DNA of 64,000 nt. Origin: Mycetocola sp. Its GTDB lineage: Bacteria; Actinomycetota; Actinomycetes; Actinomycetales; Microbacteriaceae. The notes under the pieces were generated by a model. It made no database searches and had not been told where the DNA came from. It saw nothing but the letters and a program-made list of their open reading frames with translations. Below are positions 27,201 through 39,091 of the stretch, in pieces; positions within the stretch are counted from its first letter, which is position 1; every line of letters begins with the position of its first letter. The stretch lies in NCBI RefSeq assembly GCF_025464835.1, contig NZ_JAODMP010000085.1, positions 1-64,000 on the forward strand, read 5' to 3'. The position numbers were made by a program, and so were the translations under genes.

Positions 27201-28541
27201 CTACCTCAGCTGCTGCTGCCTGGCCTGCACGGGCAGGAGCAGCAGAAGACCGATGAAGATGACCAGGATGATGCCGAGGATTCCCCAGTACTGTTCTCCA
27301 CCGATCGTGATGAACAGTGCGAACGCGGTGGGTGCCAGGAACGAAACGGCGCGACCGGTCGTGGCGTACAGTCCGAACACCTCGCCCTCCCGACCGGCGG
27401 GGATCAGCCGGGCCAGGAACGAGCGTGATGCCGACTGGGCGGGGCCGACGAACAGGCACAGGGCGAGCCCGAAGATCCAGAACATGATCTGGCCACCATC
27501 GTGGAGGAAAAAGACGGCGAGGCCGGCGAGTACGAGTCCGATGAGGGATGCCATGATCACCGGTTTCGCGCCGAGCCGGTCGTCGAGAAGCCCCACGGTG
27601 ATCGTCGAGATCCCGGCGACGACGTTTGCGGCGATGGCGAAGATGATGACCTCCCCCGCCGAGAAGCCGAACCAGCCTGCCGCGAGAACGCCACCGAAGG
27701 TGAACACCCCGGCGAGGCCGTCGCGGAAGACGGCGCTCGCCAGAAGGAAGTAGACGGTCTGCCGGCTTTCGTGCCACAGCGTCTGGATGTCCTGGAAAAG
27801 ACGCCGGTATGACGCGAAGAACCCGACCTTCGGGCGGCGGGCGGCGACACCCTCATACTCGGGAACGGTCAGGAGGACGGGAACGGCGAACAGTCCGAAC
27901 CAGATCGCTGACACGAGGACGGTGACGCGCACGTCCATGGCATCCTCACCGGTGATGCCGAAGAGCCCCACCTCGGGCTGGATCAGGCCGAAGTAGACGA
28001 TCAGGAGGAGCACGATGCCGCCGAGGTAGCCGAAGCCCCAGCCGATGCCTGACACCCTGCCGATCGTCTTCGGGGTCGAGACTTGGGCGAGCATGGCGTT
28101 GTAGTTGACACCGGCGAACTCGAAGAACACGTTCCCCGCTGCGACGAGCAGGAGCCCCAGCCAGAGGAAGTTCGGTTCGGGGGCGACGAAGAACATGCAT
28201 GCGGTGATCGCGACGACGATGTAGGTGTTGACTCCGAGCCACAGTTTGCGCCGCCCGGCGCTGTCCGAGCGCTGCCCGGTGACGGGAGCGAGCACGGCGA
28301 TGAGCAGGCCGGCTGCGGCGAGTGCCCAGCCGAGCTGGGCCGAAACGACCGCTTCTCCGCCGAAGGCGTCCGAGGTGAGGTAGACCGTGAAGACGAACGT
28401 GGTGACCACGGCGTTGAACGCGGCCGATCCCCAGTCCCACAGCCCCCAGGCCAGCACCCGTTTCGGGCTGATCGTCTGGGGCGCCTCTGAGAGGGCTGGC
28501 GCAACGGTATCGGGTGAACCGTCGCTGTCGTTCGTCGTCAT
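27201..28541 (-). CDS. MFS transporter (UMF1-like)
   Basis: RVLAWGLWDWGSAAFNAVVTTFVFTVYLTSDAFGG...GRVSGIGWGFGYLGGIVLLLI. Confidence 0.88.
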   Translation of the reverse strand: MTTNDSDGSPDTVAPALSEAPQTISPKRVLAWGLWDWGSAAFNAVVTTFVFTVYLTSDAFGGEAVVSAQLGWALAAAGLLIAVLAPVTGQRSDSAGRRKLWLGVNTYIVVAITACMFFVAPEPNFLWLGLLLVAAGNVFFEFAGVNYNAMLAQVSTPKTIGRVSGIGWGFGYLGGIVLLLIVYFGLIQPEVGLFGITGEDAMDVRVTVLVSAIWFGLFAVPVLLTVPEYEGVAARRPKVGFFASYRRLFQDIQTLWHESRQTVYFLLASAVFRDGLAGVFTFGGVLAAGWFGFSAGEVIIFAIAANVVAGISTITVGLLDDRLGAKPVIMASLIGLVLAGLAVFFLHDGGQIMFWIFGLALCLFVGPAQSASRSFLARLIPAGREGEVFGLYATTGRAVSFLAPTAFALFITIGGEQYWGILGIILVIFIGLLLLLPVQARQQQLR

Positions 28542-29012
28542 GAGGTCAGGGTAGTGGCATCGGCAGGCTGTACGGGTGAACCCGCGCGAATCCTCGTGTC
28601 GCCGCCCGGCATGGCGGCTCATTGCCTTGAAGCCGCGTGCGCTCGAGCGCCCACGTGGTCAGTTCGTGACGTGACGGAAGCTGCCGTTTTCGGAAGCGGC
28701 ATCCGAGCGCGTCAGGCTCGGGCCACGATCGCAGAGTTGGATCAGGGGGATGCGGGGAATCTGGTGGCAGGGCGCCCCCGACGTCTCGAATACGCCTGAG
28801 TGGCTGGAGTCCACCCTCCGTTGCGGGCGCGACGCCCGATGGCGCGTGGAACCCGACTGTCGCAGCGGGTCAGGCTGAACGCGAGGCCCAGCGACGCTCC
28901 GCGACGCCGGACGGGCGCGTGCCCGCCGCGAACATGAGGAACGGTACCGCCGGCGCCAGCGTGGCGCTGCGTTCGTCTCTTTCGCGCTCGGGTTTGCGCT
29001 CCTGGATACAAA

Positions 29013-29033
29013 GTTGAGCCACCGTGGCTCAAG
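29013..29033. promoter_or_regulatory. HAIR-like HspR operator 1
   Basis: GTTGAGC-N7-GCTCAAG. Confidence 0.8.
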
Positions 29034-29074
29034 ATTTGCCGTGAAAAGTTGACAGCACTTCGGCGGTCGGTAAA

Positions 29075-29095
29075 CTTGAGTCATCGCCGCTCAAC
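29075..29095. promoter_or_regulatory. HAIR-like HspR operator 2, overlapping putative dnaK -10
   Basis: CTTGAGT-N7-GCTCAAC; TTGACA (29049-29054) with 16-bp spacer to TAAACT (29071-29076). Confidence 0.85.
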
Positions 29096-29185
29096 TATCG
29101 AGATGGCGTCACACACTTGCAGTGGCGGGCCGTAACCCGGCCGACATCGAACAGACCCTGACCGGTCTCAAAAGGAGATAAACAC

Positions 29186-31060
<1,875 letters not shown>

Positions 31061-31062
31061 CG

Positions 31063-31692
31063 ATGACTGACACGAACCCGACTCCAGAAAACGGCGACGA
31101 GGTTCAGCCAGTGGACGAGGGGTCGGAAGCTACAGCTTCCGGCCCTGAGTCGCAGGTGGACTCTGAGCTTCCCGAAACAGTCGACGACGAACTCACCGTG
31201 CAGGACATCCTGGACGCGGCCCAGGCCGATGGACTCGAGGGTGACGTCGACGCGGAGCGCGTCGCCGACGCGGCTCCCGAGCACGAGCACCTCGTCGACC
31301 TCAAGCGTGTGAGCGCGGAGTATGCCAACTACCGCAAGCGCACGGAAGCCAACCGTGAGGTTGAGCGGGAGCGCCTGACCGGTGACGTCATCAAGGTGCT
31401 GCTGCCGGTTCTCGACGACATCGACCGGGCCGAGAAGCACGGCGATCTCGGGGCCGACACTCCGTTCTCAGCGATCGCCGCGAAGCTGCGAACGAGCATC
31501 GGAAAGCTGGGCCTGGCTTCGTTCGGGGAGAAGGGCGAGCCCTTCGACCACAACCTCCACGAGGCGATCTTCCAGCAGCCGAGCGCTGACGTCGACACCG
31601 AAATCATCCTCGACGTCGTCGAAACCGGATACACGATCGGTTCCACTCTGCTCCGTGCGGCCAAGGTCGTCGTCGCCGTCCCCGCTGAGTAG
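31063..31692 (+). CDS. grpE: Nucleotide exchange factor GrpE
   Basis: RVSAEYANYRKRTEANREVERERLTGDVIKVLLPVLDDIDRAEKHGD; dnaK-grpE order. Confidence 0.96.
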   Translation: MTDTNPTPENGDEVQPVDEGSEATASGPESQVDSELPETVDDELTVQDILDAAQADGLEGDVDAERVADAAPEHEHLVDLKRVSAEYANYRKRTEANREVERERLTGDVIKVLLPVLDDIDRAEKHGDLGADTPFSAIAAKLRTSIGKLGLASFGEKGEPFDHNLHEAIFQQPSADVDTEIILDVVETGYTIGSTLLRAAKVVVAVPAE

Positions 31693-31697
31693 GCGCG

Positions 31698-32687
31698 ATG
31701 GCAAGCCAGGACTGGTTCGATAAGGACTTCTACAAGATTCTCGGAGTGAAGAAGGATGTCACGCCGGCTGAATTGAAGAAGACCTACCGCAAGCTTGCGC
31801 GCAAGTACCATCCCGACTCCAATGCGGGTGACACCAACGCTGAGGCGAAGTTCAAGGAACTCAGTGAGGCGTACTCGGTCCTCAACGACCCTGAGCAGCG
31901 CAAGGAATATGACGCGGTCCGCGCCATGGGGTCCGGCGCCCGCTTCACCGCGCCAGGCGGGGCAGGCGGAAGCGGCGGGTTCGACGACGTCTTCGGCGGA
32001 ATGTTCGGCGGCGGTGCACGAGGAACGAGCAGCGGTTACCAGCAGGCCGACTTCGAGGACATCCTCGGAGGGGTGTTCGGACGCAGTGGGGGCTTCGGCC
32101 AGCCGACCGGCGGTTACCGCGGGTTCGGCGGGCCGACCCCGGGTCGGGATGTCACGGCGTCCACGACGATCGATTTCCTCACGGCGACGAAGGGTGACCA
32201 GATCACCCTGCAGACCGCTGAGGGTCGGACGATCAAGGTGAACATCCCCGCCGGTGTGGCAGACGGGCAGAAGATCAAGCTGCGCGGCAAGGGCCACCCG
32301 TCTCCTGACGGAGGCGCGGCCGGAGACCTCGTCCTCACCGTCGCGGTGCGGAAGCATCCGGTTTTCGAACGGGACGGCCTCAACCTGCGGGTGAACGTGC
32401 CTGTCACGTTCGTTGAGGCGACGCTCGGCGCAACAATCGAGGTGCCGACTCTCGGAGGGGATCCGGTAAAACTGCGGGTCGCGCCGGGGACGCCGTCGGG
32501 GCGGGTGCTCCGGGTGAAGGGTCGTGGCGTTGCGACGTCGAAAGGCACGGGAGACCTGCTCGCTGTCGTCCAGGTGGCGGTACCGTCCCACCTCAGCGCG
32601 GAAGCACGGGCAGCTCTTGAGCACTTCCACGAACTCGAACCGCATGAAAACCCCCGTGATGACCTTCTCCTGCGGGCGAGGGGGTAG
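31698..32687 (+). CDS. dnaJ: J-domain co-chaperone DnaJ (no Zn-finger, CbpA-like)
   Basis: FYKILGVKKDVTPAELKKTYRKLARKYHPDSNAGD; no cysteine in the whole translation. Confidence 0.95.
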   Translation: MASQDWFDKDFYKILGVKKDVTPAELKKTYRKLARKYHPDSNAGDTNAEAKFKELSEAYSVLNDPEQRKEYDAVRAMGSGARFTAPGGAGGSGGFDDVFGGMFGGGARGTSSGYQQADFEDILGGVFGRSGGFGQPTGGYRGFGGPTPGRDVTASTTIDFLTATKGDQITLQTAEGRTIKVNIPAGVADGQKIKLRGKGHPSPDGGAAGDLVLTVAVRKHPVFERDGLNLRVNVPVTFVEATLGATIEVPTLGGDPVKLRVAPGTPSGRVLRVKGRGVATSKGTGDLLAVVQVAVPSHLSAEARAALEHFHELEPHENPRDDLLLRARG

Positions 32688-32693
32688 CGGAAA

Positions 32694-33107
32694 TTGGACG
32701 AGAATTCGCCGATCTTCGCGATCACGATGGCGGCCGAGCTGGCCGGAATGCATCCGCAGACGCTGCGGCAGTACGACCGGCTCGGTCTCGTCTCTCCCAC
32801 CCGAACGGCTGGCAAGTCCCGACGCTATTCGATGCGCGACGTCGTGCAGCTCAGGGAGGTCGCCCGGCTGAGTGCTGAGGGCGTGAGCCTCGAGGGCATC
32901 GCCCGGATCCTCGCCCTCGAGAACGAAGTGGTCGCATTGACCGCGCGCGTGCGCGAACTGGAGCATGCTCTCGCGAGTGAACTGGTCAAGTCGCCAGGGC
33001 GACGTGTGTTCGCGGCGGGAGCCCAGGGCGATGTCGTGCCGCTGAGAAGCGGCACGCGCGCGCAGCGGCGCACCGAGCTCGTGGTCTGGCGGCCGTTTCA
33101 GCGCTGA
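32694..33107 (+). CDS. hspR: Heat shock repressor HspR (MerR family)
   Basis: FAITMAAELAGMHPQTLRQYDRLGLVSPTRTAGKSRRYSMRDVVQLREV. Confidence 0.95.
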   Translation: MDENSPIFAITMAAELAGMHPQTLRQYDRLGLVSPTRTAGKSRRYSMRDVVQLREVARLSAEGVSLEGIARILALENEVVALTARVRELEHALASELVKSPGRRVFAAGAQGDVVPLRSGTRAQRRTELVVWRPFQR

Positions 33108-33193
33108 GCGGACCAATGGTTCCCCTGCGGCGGAACCCATCGGTGTTGAGGGTGGGGTTACGCCCGTCCGCCCCGGTCGTTAAGCTGAGCCGC

Positions 33194-34315
33194 ATGGGCG
33201 ACAACGAGCCTCAGATTCCGGACAACCCGCCGTCGACTGCGCCGCGAGGCGGGTCAGACCCGACACCGACAGGACCGCCGCCCGGCCAGGCTGATCAGCC
33301 GGCCAGGCCGCAACCCGGGTCCCCCCTGGAACCGCCCCGTGGAACGCCGTTGCCCCCAGCCTCGGATTCCCCTGCGGGCCCCGCGCCGATCCAGCAGCCG
33401 GGCTATCCACAACAGCCAGGTTATCCGCAGCAGCAGGTTTATCCGCAGCAGCCCGGCTACCCGTCCCAGCCCGGCTACCCGCCCCAGCCGCAGCAGGTTT
33501 ATCCGCAGCAGCCCGGCTACCCGCCCCAGCCGCAGCAGGGTTACCCACAGCAGGGTTACCCACAGCACCCGCAGCACTATCCGGTCCAACAGCACGGTCA
33601 CCCGCAACCCGGCTACATCGCACAGGTGCCTGCGCGGACAACGCCGCCACGCCCCCCGCTTGATCCGCGGCAGAGACGCGGCGCGATGCTCGCGGGCGGG
33701 GTGGCCTTCACTCTCATGAGCCTGGGCTTCGCCCTCGTCGCGATCCCGCTCACGATCGCACTGGTCGGTGCGTTCTTCGGCACCCTGTTCTCCTGGATTG
33801 CGCGGAACAACCCTGAGGATCTCCCGCTCGACGGAGCACCGTTGCCTGGAAACATCGACCAGATCGTCAGCGGCGCCTGGTCTGTGGCTCTGCCGTGGCT
33901 GATCGGCCTGGTCATCCTCGGCATCATCCTGTGGGTCGTCGGCTACCTCTTCAGCCTGCGCACGCTGAAGAGCCACCGGGTGAACCGTCCGGTAGCCGTC
34001 ACCTGGAGTGCGCTCGGCATCGCCGTCGCCGCCAACTTCCTGCTCAGCGCGTTGAGCTCACCGTTCTCGGGGCTGCTCAACATGTGGACGCCGGATGTCA
34101 ACGGGACGGGCAACGTCGACGGTGATGGCGGCTTCCGGGGGCTGGAAGGCATCGACTTCACGCCGTTCATCGGGCTCGGAGTGTTCTTCATTCTGGTGAA
34201 TCTGCTCGTGAACGCGGCGATCGGCCTGCTCAGTTGGTGGTGGATGGCTCACGCCTTCCGTGAGCCGTCTGCGCCGATCGGGGGCCAGGCGGCCGTGCCG
34301 CCGTCGACGATCTGA
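33194..34315 (+). CDS. Pro/Gln/Tyr-rich N-terminus membrane protein, function unknown
   Basis: Repeated QQPGYP/QQVYP units followed by about four hydrophobic segments. Confidence 0.75.
   Translation: MGDNEPQIPDNPPSTAPRGGSDPTPTGPPPGQADQPARPQPGSPLEPPRGTPLPPASDSPAGPAPIQQPGYPQQPGYPQQQVYPQQPGYPSQPGYPPQPQQVYPQQPGYPPQPQQGYPQQGYPQHPQHYPVQQHGHPQPGYIAQVPARTTPPRPPLDPRQRRGAMLAGGVAFTLMSLGFALVAIPLTIALVGAFFGTLFSWIARNNPEDLPLDGAPLPGNIDQIVSGAWSVALPWLIGLVILGIILWVVGYLFSLRTLKSHRVNRPVAVTWSALGIAVAANFLLSALSSPFSGLLNMWTPDVNGTGNVDGDGGFRGLEGIDFTPFIGLGVFFILVNLLVNAAIGLLSWWWMAHAFREPSAPIGGQAAVPPSTI
33404..33590 (+). repeat. Coding tandem repeat (YPQQPGYPxQP units; 60-bp period)
   Basis: cagcaggtttatccgcagcagcccggctacccg occurs twice at 60-bp spacing plus degenerate units. 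Confidence 0.85.
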
Positions 34316-34382
34316 CAGGAGTCCCGCTTCGCTGACGGGAGCCGCATCAAGTCGGGAGCCGAGGCACCGATACCCTGAACAG

Positions 34383-35504
34383 GTGACTGACTTCCCGTTC
34401 GACCGGCTCCGCCGGTGGCCAGACGTCGAAGCTGCCAACCTCTTCGCGTCGGACGCGACCGACCGGCTCCTGCTCGACACCGCGGAAAGCGAGATCACCA
34501 CCTCGCTGCCCGGCGATGTGGTCGTGATCGGTGACCGGTACGGTGCGCTGACGCTCGGGGCCGCTTGGGCAGGAGCCACTGGCATCCGCGTGCACCAGGA
34601 CGAGCTTTCCGGAGAACGGGCACTGGGCAACAACGCCATCGCCATGTCCGCTGCCGACAGGTACGCGAATCTGCCGCTGGAGGCCTCCGCCGTCGATGGC
34701 GCTCGCATCGTGCTCCTGCAGTTGCCACGGTCGCTTGACGCACTCGCCGAGATCGCCGAGAGCATCGCCCGGCATGCGACGGCGGATGTCACCGTGTACG
34801 CCGGCGGGCGGCTGAAACACATGACCACCGCCATGAATGAGGTGTTCGGGAGATATTTTGGTTCGGTCACCGCGTCGCGAGCGCATCAGAAATCCCGGGT
34901 GCTTCTCGTGCGGGAGCCGCTGGCGCCGGCCGGCGAACCGGTCTGGCCGGCCCGCGAATTCCATGAAGACCTCGGGCTGTGGGTCTGTGCTCACGGCGCG
35001 GCCTTCGCCGGAACCCGGGTCGACATCGGCACGCGGTTCCTGCTCGGCTTCCTGGACGGGCTGCCTGCGGCCGACGCCGCGATCGACCTCGGCTGCGGCA
35101 CAGGGATCCTCGCGACCGCTGTCGCGCGTGCTCGACCTGCCATGCTCGTCACCGCCACCGACCAGTCCGCGGCGGCGGTGGCATCCGCACACGAGACGGT
35201 GTCGGCCAACGGAGTCGCCGACCGGGTCAGGGTCGTGCGCGACGACGGCTTGTCCGGGTGGGCCGATGCCTCCGCCGAACTGATCCTCCTGAACCCGCCG
35301 TTCCATGTCGGAGCCACAGTTCACGCCGGCATCGCCGGGAAGCTGTTTGATGACGCCGCCCGCGTGCTCAAGCCGGGCGGCGAACTGTGGACGGTGTGGA
35401 ACTCACACCTCGGCTACCGGTCAGCGCTCGAGCGCACCGTCGGCCCGACCAGGCAGCTGGGGCGCAACAGCAAATTCACGGTGACGGTGTCCGTCAAACG
35501 TTGA
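34383..35504 (+). CDS. Class I SAM-dependent methyltransferase, RsmC/RlmG-like
   Basis: AIDLGCGTGILATAVARARP and NPPFHVGATVHAGIAGKLFDDAARVLKPGGELW. Confidence 0.9.
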   Translation: MTDFPFDRLRRWPDVEAANLFASDATDRLLLDTAESEITTSLPGDVVVIGDRYGALTLGAAWAGATGIRVHQDELSGERALGNNAIAMSAADRYANLPLEASAVDGARIVLLQLPRSLDALAEIAESIARHATADVTVYAGGRLKHMTTAMNEVFGRYFGSVTASRAHQKSRVLLVREPLAPAGEPVWPAREFHEDLGLWVCAHGAAFAGTRVDIGTRFLLGFLDGLPAADAAIDLGCGTGILATAVARARPAMLVTATDQSAAAVASAHETVSANGVADRVRVVRDDGLSGWADASAELILLNPPFHVGATVHAGIAGKLFDDAARVLKPGGELWTVWNSHLGYRSALERTVGPTRQLGRNSKFTVTVSVKR

Positions 35505-35513
35505 CACCGGAGG

Positions 35514-36158
35514 TCAGTGGCGACCGGAGCGTGTCGCCTGCGCCACGTCGATCTCGAGCTCCTCGAGGTCACGCCTGGGTCCGAACGCGGCTGTGCCGGC
35601 CTCGATGCGCCAGCTCTCGCTCAACGGCCCGATATCGAGCACGTCGAAACCGATCGCGTCGATGAACTCGCTGACGACCTTCTTGGCTTTCTCGTCATCC
35701 CCGGCCACGATGAGTGCACGCCGCTCCGCCGTTCCCGCCGACTGTGCGTCGTCGGTGATCGCCGGCGCCTGGATGTGATTGAACGCCTTCACCACCCGAG
35801 CGTCAGCGAAGTGCGCCTGAACGAACTCGGACACCGCCATTTCACCGGCGTCGAGCGGCGCGATGGTGCCGTCCCGCCGCGGATAGTAGTTGCTCGTGTC
35901 GATCACGATCTTGCCGGCAAGCAGATCGGCGGGGATGCGTTCCACGTCCTTGAGGGGGACGGCGACCGCCACGATGTCGGCGGTGGCGGCATCCGCCGCC
36001 GTTCCGGCCATCGCTCGCTCACCGAGTTCGAGGATCAGCTCGGTCAGGGATTCCGGCCCGCGGGAGTTCGAGACGATGACGTCATAGCCGTGTGCGACGG
36101 CAGCGCGGGCGAGCTGGGACCCGATGTGCCCGGCGCCGAGAAGTCCAAGAGTTGTCAT
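35514..36158 (-). CDS. NADPH-dependent F420 reductase-like protein (NPDR/F420_oxidored domain)
   Basis: MTTLGLLGAGHIGSQLARAAVAHGYDVIVSNSRGPESL...VIDTSNYYPRRDG...VKAFNHI. Confidence 0.85.
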   Translation of the reverse strand: MTTLGLLGAGHIGSQLARAAVAHGYDVIVSNSRGPESLTELILELGERAMAGTAADAATADIVAVAVPLKDVERIPADLLAGKIVIDTSNYYPRRDGTIAPLDAGEMAVSEFVQAHFADARVVKAFNHIQAPAITDDAQSAGTAERRALIVAGDDEKAKKVVSEFIDAIGFDVLDIGPLSESWRIEAGTAAFGPRRDLEELEIDVAQATRSGRH

Positions 36159-36198
36159 AGGGGGAAGAAGGCGAGAGGGGCCAGAATTGTTCCCGCGT

Positions 36199-36978
36199 TC
36201 ATTCGTCGCCTCGGTCGGCGCCGTTGAGGTAGGCGAGCTGTGCTTTGACGGAGTGCTCGGCGGCGAAGCGGACGGCCGGGTCGATGTGGGAGTACACGAC
36301 ATCCGTTACCGCGGTGATACTGGCATCCGGTCCCAGGGATCGCATCGCGGCGCGCACCTCGTTGAGCCGCTGATGCCGGTGGGCGAGATAGGCATCGCAG
36401 GTCGACGCGAGATCCGGCAGGATGGGACCGTGCGCAGGCAGCACGGTGAGCGAACCGAGGTCGCGGAGTGCCCGCAGCGAGGTCAGATAGTCGGCGAGGC
36501 TGCCGTCCGGAGTGGCGATCACCGTCGTGCCACGGCCGAGGAGCGTGTCGCCGGTGAGGATCGCGCCGCGTGCTCCGTCGTCAGGGAGAACGAAGCAGGC
36601 CGAGTCCGCTGTGTGCCCTGGCGTGGCGACGACACGGATGCTGACACCCGCCGCTGAAACGAGCTCCCCGTCGGTCAGGGGCTCGCCTCCGATGCAGAAT
36701 GCCGGGTCCATGGCCCGCACCGGTGCGCCGGTGAGGCTGGCCAGTTCTGCGCTACCCCCCGTGTGGTCGTCGTGTCGGTGGGTGACGAGGATGAGATCGA
36801 CCGGTGCCGCTGCCGACAGCGCCTCCAGATGCGCTGGGTCGGGCGGGCCTGGGTCTACCACAACGATCGATCCCGAACCGGGTTCGCCGATCAGGTAACT
36901 GTTGGTGCCGTCGAGGGTCATCGGACCGGCGTTCGGGGCGAGAAGCATCCGGGTCAGTGCGCTCGTTCTCACGGTCAT
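36199..36978 (-). CDS. MBL-fold metallohydrolase
   Basis: LILVTHRHDDHTGGSAELASLTGAPVRA...TPGHTADSACFVL. Confidence 0.92.
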   Translation of the reverse strand: MTVRTSALTRMLLAPNAGPMTLDGTNSYLIGEPGSGSIVVVDPGPPDPAHLEALSAAAPVDLILVTHRHDDHTGGSAELASLTGAPVRAMDPAFCIGGEPLTDGELVSAAGVSIRVVATPGHTADSACFVLPDDGARGAILTGDTLLGRGTTVIATPDGSLADYLTSLRALRDLGSLTVLPAHGPILPDLASTCDAYLAHRHQRLNEVRAAMRSLGPDASITAVTDVVYSHIDPAVRFAAEHSVKAQLAYLNGADRGDE

Positions 36979-36982
36979 GGGT

Positions 36983-37987
36983 TCACCCCAGCTCGCGGAG
37001 CCGCGGTGCGATGTCCCCGGCGAAGAGATCGAGGAACCGTTTCTGGTTGTGACCGGGCCCGTGGAAGACGAGGTGGTTGAGGCCCGCGTCGATATACGGC
37101 TTGATCAGCGACACGGCCTCGTCCGGGTCGTTGGACACGATCCAGCGTTTGGCGACCTGCTCGATCGGCAGCGCATCGGCGGCCGCCTCCATCTCGATCG
37201 GGTCGTCGATCGAGTGTTTCTGCTCCGGGGTGAGCGAGAGCGGCGCCCAGAACCGGGTATTTTCGAGTGCGACGTCTCGGTCGGTGTCATACGAAATCTT
37301 GATCTCGATCATCTTGTCGATTGCGTCGACGTCGCGCCCGGCCTTGGCCGCACCCTCGGCGACGGCGGGGAGCAGCTCGTCGGTGTACAGCTCCATACCT
37401 TTACCGGACGTGCAGATGAAGCCGTCGCCGGCGCGGCCGGCGTAACGGGCTACGACCGGTCCGCCCGCCGCGACGTAGACGGGAAGGCCCCCGGTCGGCA
37501 CATCGTAGATCGACGCACCCCTGGTCGAGTAGTACTGACCGTCGAAGCTGACGCGGTCGCCTGCCCAGAGCTGGCGCATGAGGTCGACGGCTTCACGCAG
37601 CCGACCGAAACGCTCCTTGAATTCGGGCCATTCGCCCTGGTAACCGGTGGCGATCTCGTTGAGAGCCTCACCGGTGCCGACACCGAGAAAGATCCGCCCC
37701 GGGTACAGGCACCCCATCGTGGCGAACGCCTGGGCGACCACAGCCGGGTTGTACCGGAAGGTCGGCGTCATCACCGAGGTGCCGATCTGAATGCGTTCGG
37801 TGCGCTCACCGACCGCGGTCATCCATGCCAGGGAGAAGGGCGCGTGGCCGCCGTTGTGCCGCCACGGCTGGAAATGATCGCTCACGGTGACGCTGTCGAA
37901 GCCGCGTTCCTCGGCCATGACGCCGAGTTCAACGAGATCTCGCGGTCCGAACTGCTCCGCCGACGCCTTCACACCCAACTTCAACAT
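36983..37987 (-). CDS. fgd: F420-dependent glucose-6-phosphate dehydrogenase-like (LLM class)
   Basis: [92 protein letters not shown]. Confidence 0.92.
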   Translation of the reverse strand: MLKLGVKASAEQFGPRDLVELGVMAEERGFDSVTVSDHFQPWRHNGGHAPFSLAWMTAVGERTERIQIGTSVMTPTFRYNPAVVAQAFATMGCLYPGRIFLGVGTGEALNEIATGYQGEWPEFKERFGRLREAVDLMRQLWAGDRVSFDGQYYSTRGASIYDVPTGGLPVYVAAGGPVVARYAGRAGDGFICTSGKGMELYTDELLPAVAEGAAKAGRDVDAIDKMIEIKISYDTDRDVALENTRFWAPLSLTPEQKHSIDDPIEMEAAADALPIEQVAKRWIVSNDPDEAVSLIKPYIDAGLNHLVFHGPGHNQKRFLDLFAGDIAPRLRELG

Positions 37988-38191
37988 ATCGAACCTCCAC
38001 AGCCAGACAGCTCGCGGCGCCGTTCGCCGATAACCCCGACACTAGCGGGGCGAACCAGCACCGGTCCCTGTGAATCCGCCTCCCTGCCTCACCCGCGAGG
38101 ACCCGCGTGCCATCCGATCGGCCCTGAGCGACTGGATGTCAAGGGCGTGGCCGGAGATTGCATTGACGCGTTGGAGTGTCAAGCTTGGACA

Positions 38192-38476
38192 GTGCCACAA
38201 CTAGACGACCGCCTGGACCTCGCCGAGTCCCTCACACTCGGTACGCCCTGGAACACCGTGGTGTGGGACGACCCGGTCAATCTCATGACCTATGTCTCCT
38301 GGGTGTTCCGCAGCTACTTCGGCTTCAGCAGTGCCCGCGCCGATGAGCTGATGCTTCAGGTTCACAACGCGGGCAGCGCCGTTGTCGCGACGGGTTCCCG
38401 GGAAGAGATGGAGCGGCACGTGGTCGCGATGCACGGGTTCGGGCTGTTGTCGACGCTTGCGAAGGTGCCGGAATGA
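38192..38476 (+). CDS. clpS: ATP-dependent Clp protease adaptor ClpS
   Basis: PWNTVVWDDPVNLMTYVSWVFRSYFGFSSARADELMLQVHNAGSAVVATGSREEMERHVVAMHGFGL; GTG start proposed. Confidence 0.92.
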   Translation: MPQLDDRLDLAESLTLGTPWNTVVWDDPVNLMTYVSWVFRSYFGFSSARADELMLQVHNAGSAVVATGSREEMERHVVAMHGFGLLSTLAKVPE

Positions 38477-39009
38477 GGGCGTTCGACCCGACACCGGCTG
38501 GTGACCTTTCCGCCGAATTCGAGACCCAGGAGGTCGCGCTGTTCATCGACCTGGTGCAGCAGATCATCGGTCTGCTCGTACGGGTCAAGGACGGTGAAGC
38601 CGACGTCGAGCCGAGCGTCCTGGCGCGATTGTTCCCGGACGCCTACACGGACGATCCGGATGCGGCCGACGAGTTCCGTCGGTTCACCCTCGACGATCTG
38701 ATCGACCGCAAGGTGGAGAACGCCAGGGGAGTGCTCGCCTCCTTTCACGTCGCACAGTCCCGACGCACGCCAGACGGCGAAGTCCGGCTGGTGCAGCTCG
38801 ACCGGGAGCATGCGATGTACTGGCTCGGCACACTGACGGACCTGCGCCTCGTCCTCGCAACGAGCCTCGGCATCGCGACCGTTTCAGACGAAGGTGCGGT
38901 CGAAAGCCCGGATGCCGAATACGTCGAGAGCCTCTACGACTGGTTCGGGTTCGCGCAGGGATCGTTGCTCGAGGCGCTGGAAGAGGTCGAGGGCATCGGT
39001 GGTTCCTGA
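38473..39009 (+). CDS. DUF2017 family protein
   Basis: ORF overlapping clpS by 4 bp; typical clpS neighbour in actinobacteria. Confidence 0.78.
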   Translation: MRAFDPTPAGDLSAEFETQEVALFIDLVQQIIGLLVRVKDGEADVEPSVLARLFPDAYTDDPDAADEFRRFTLDDLIDRKVENARGVLASFHVAQSRRTPDGEVRLVQLDREHAMYWLGTLTDLRLVLATSLGIATVSDEGAVESPDAEYVESLYDWFGFAQGSLLEALEEVEGIGGS

Positions 39010-39091
39010 TTTCGACAAGCTCAATCCTACGAGCGGACCGTGTGCGGCCGAGTCGAAGGGCGCTTCCTGAGTTGGATAGCCTAATGGCACC

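Noticed and set aside
31329-33140. 603-aa minus-strand ORF
   Set aside because: Shadow ORF opposite grpE-dnaJ-hspR; arginine/histidine-rich with no domain.
33404-33590. Regular repeats considered as a CRISPR array
   Set aside because: Repeats are in frame within a proline/glutamine-rich coding region, with no unique spacers and no cas genes.
36902-38476. 524-aa plus-strand ORF as a single gene
   Set aside because: Most of it is antisense to fgd; only the last 95 codons are clpS, so a GTG start at 38192 was used.
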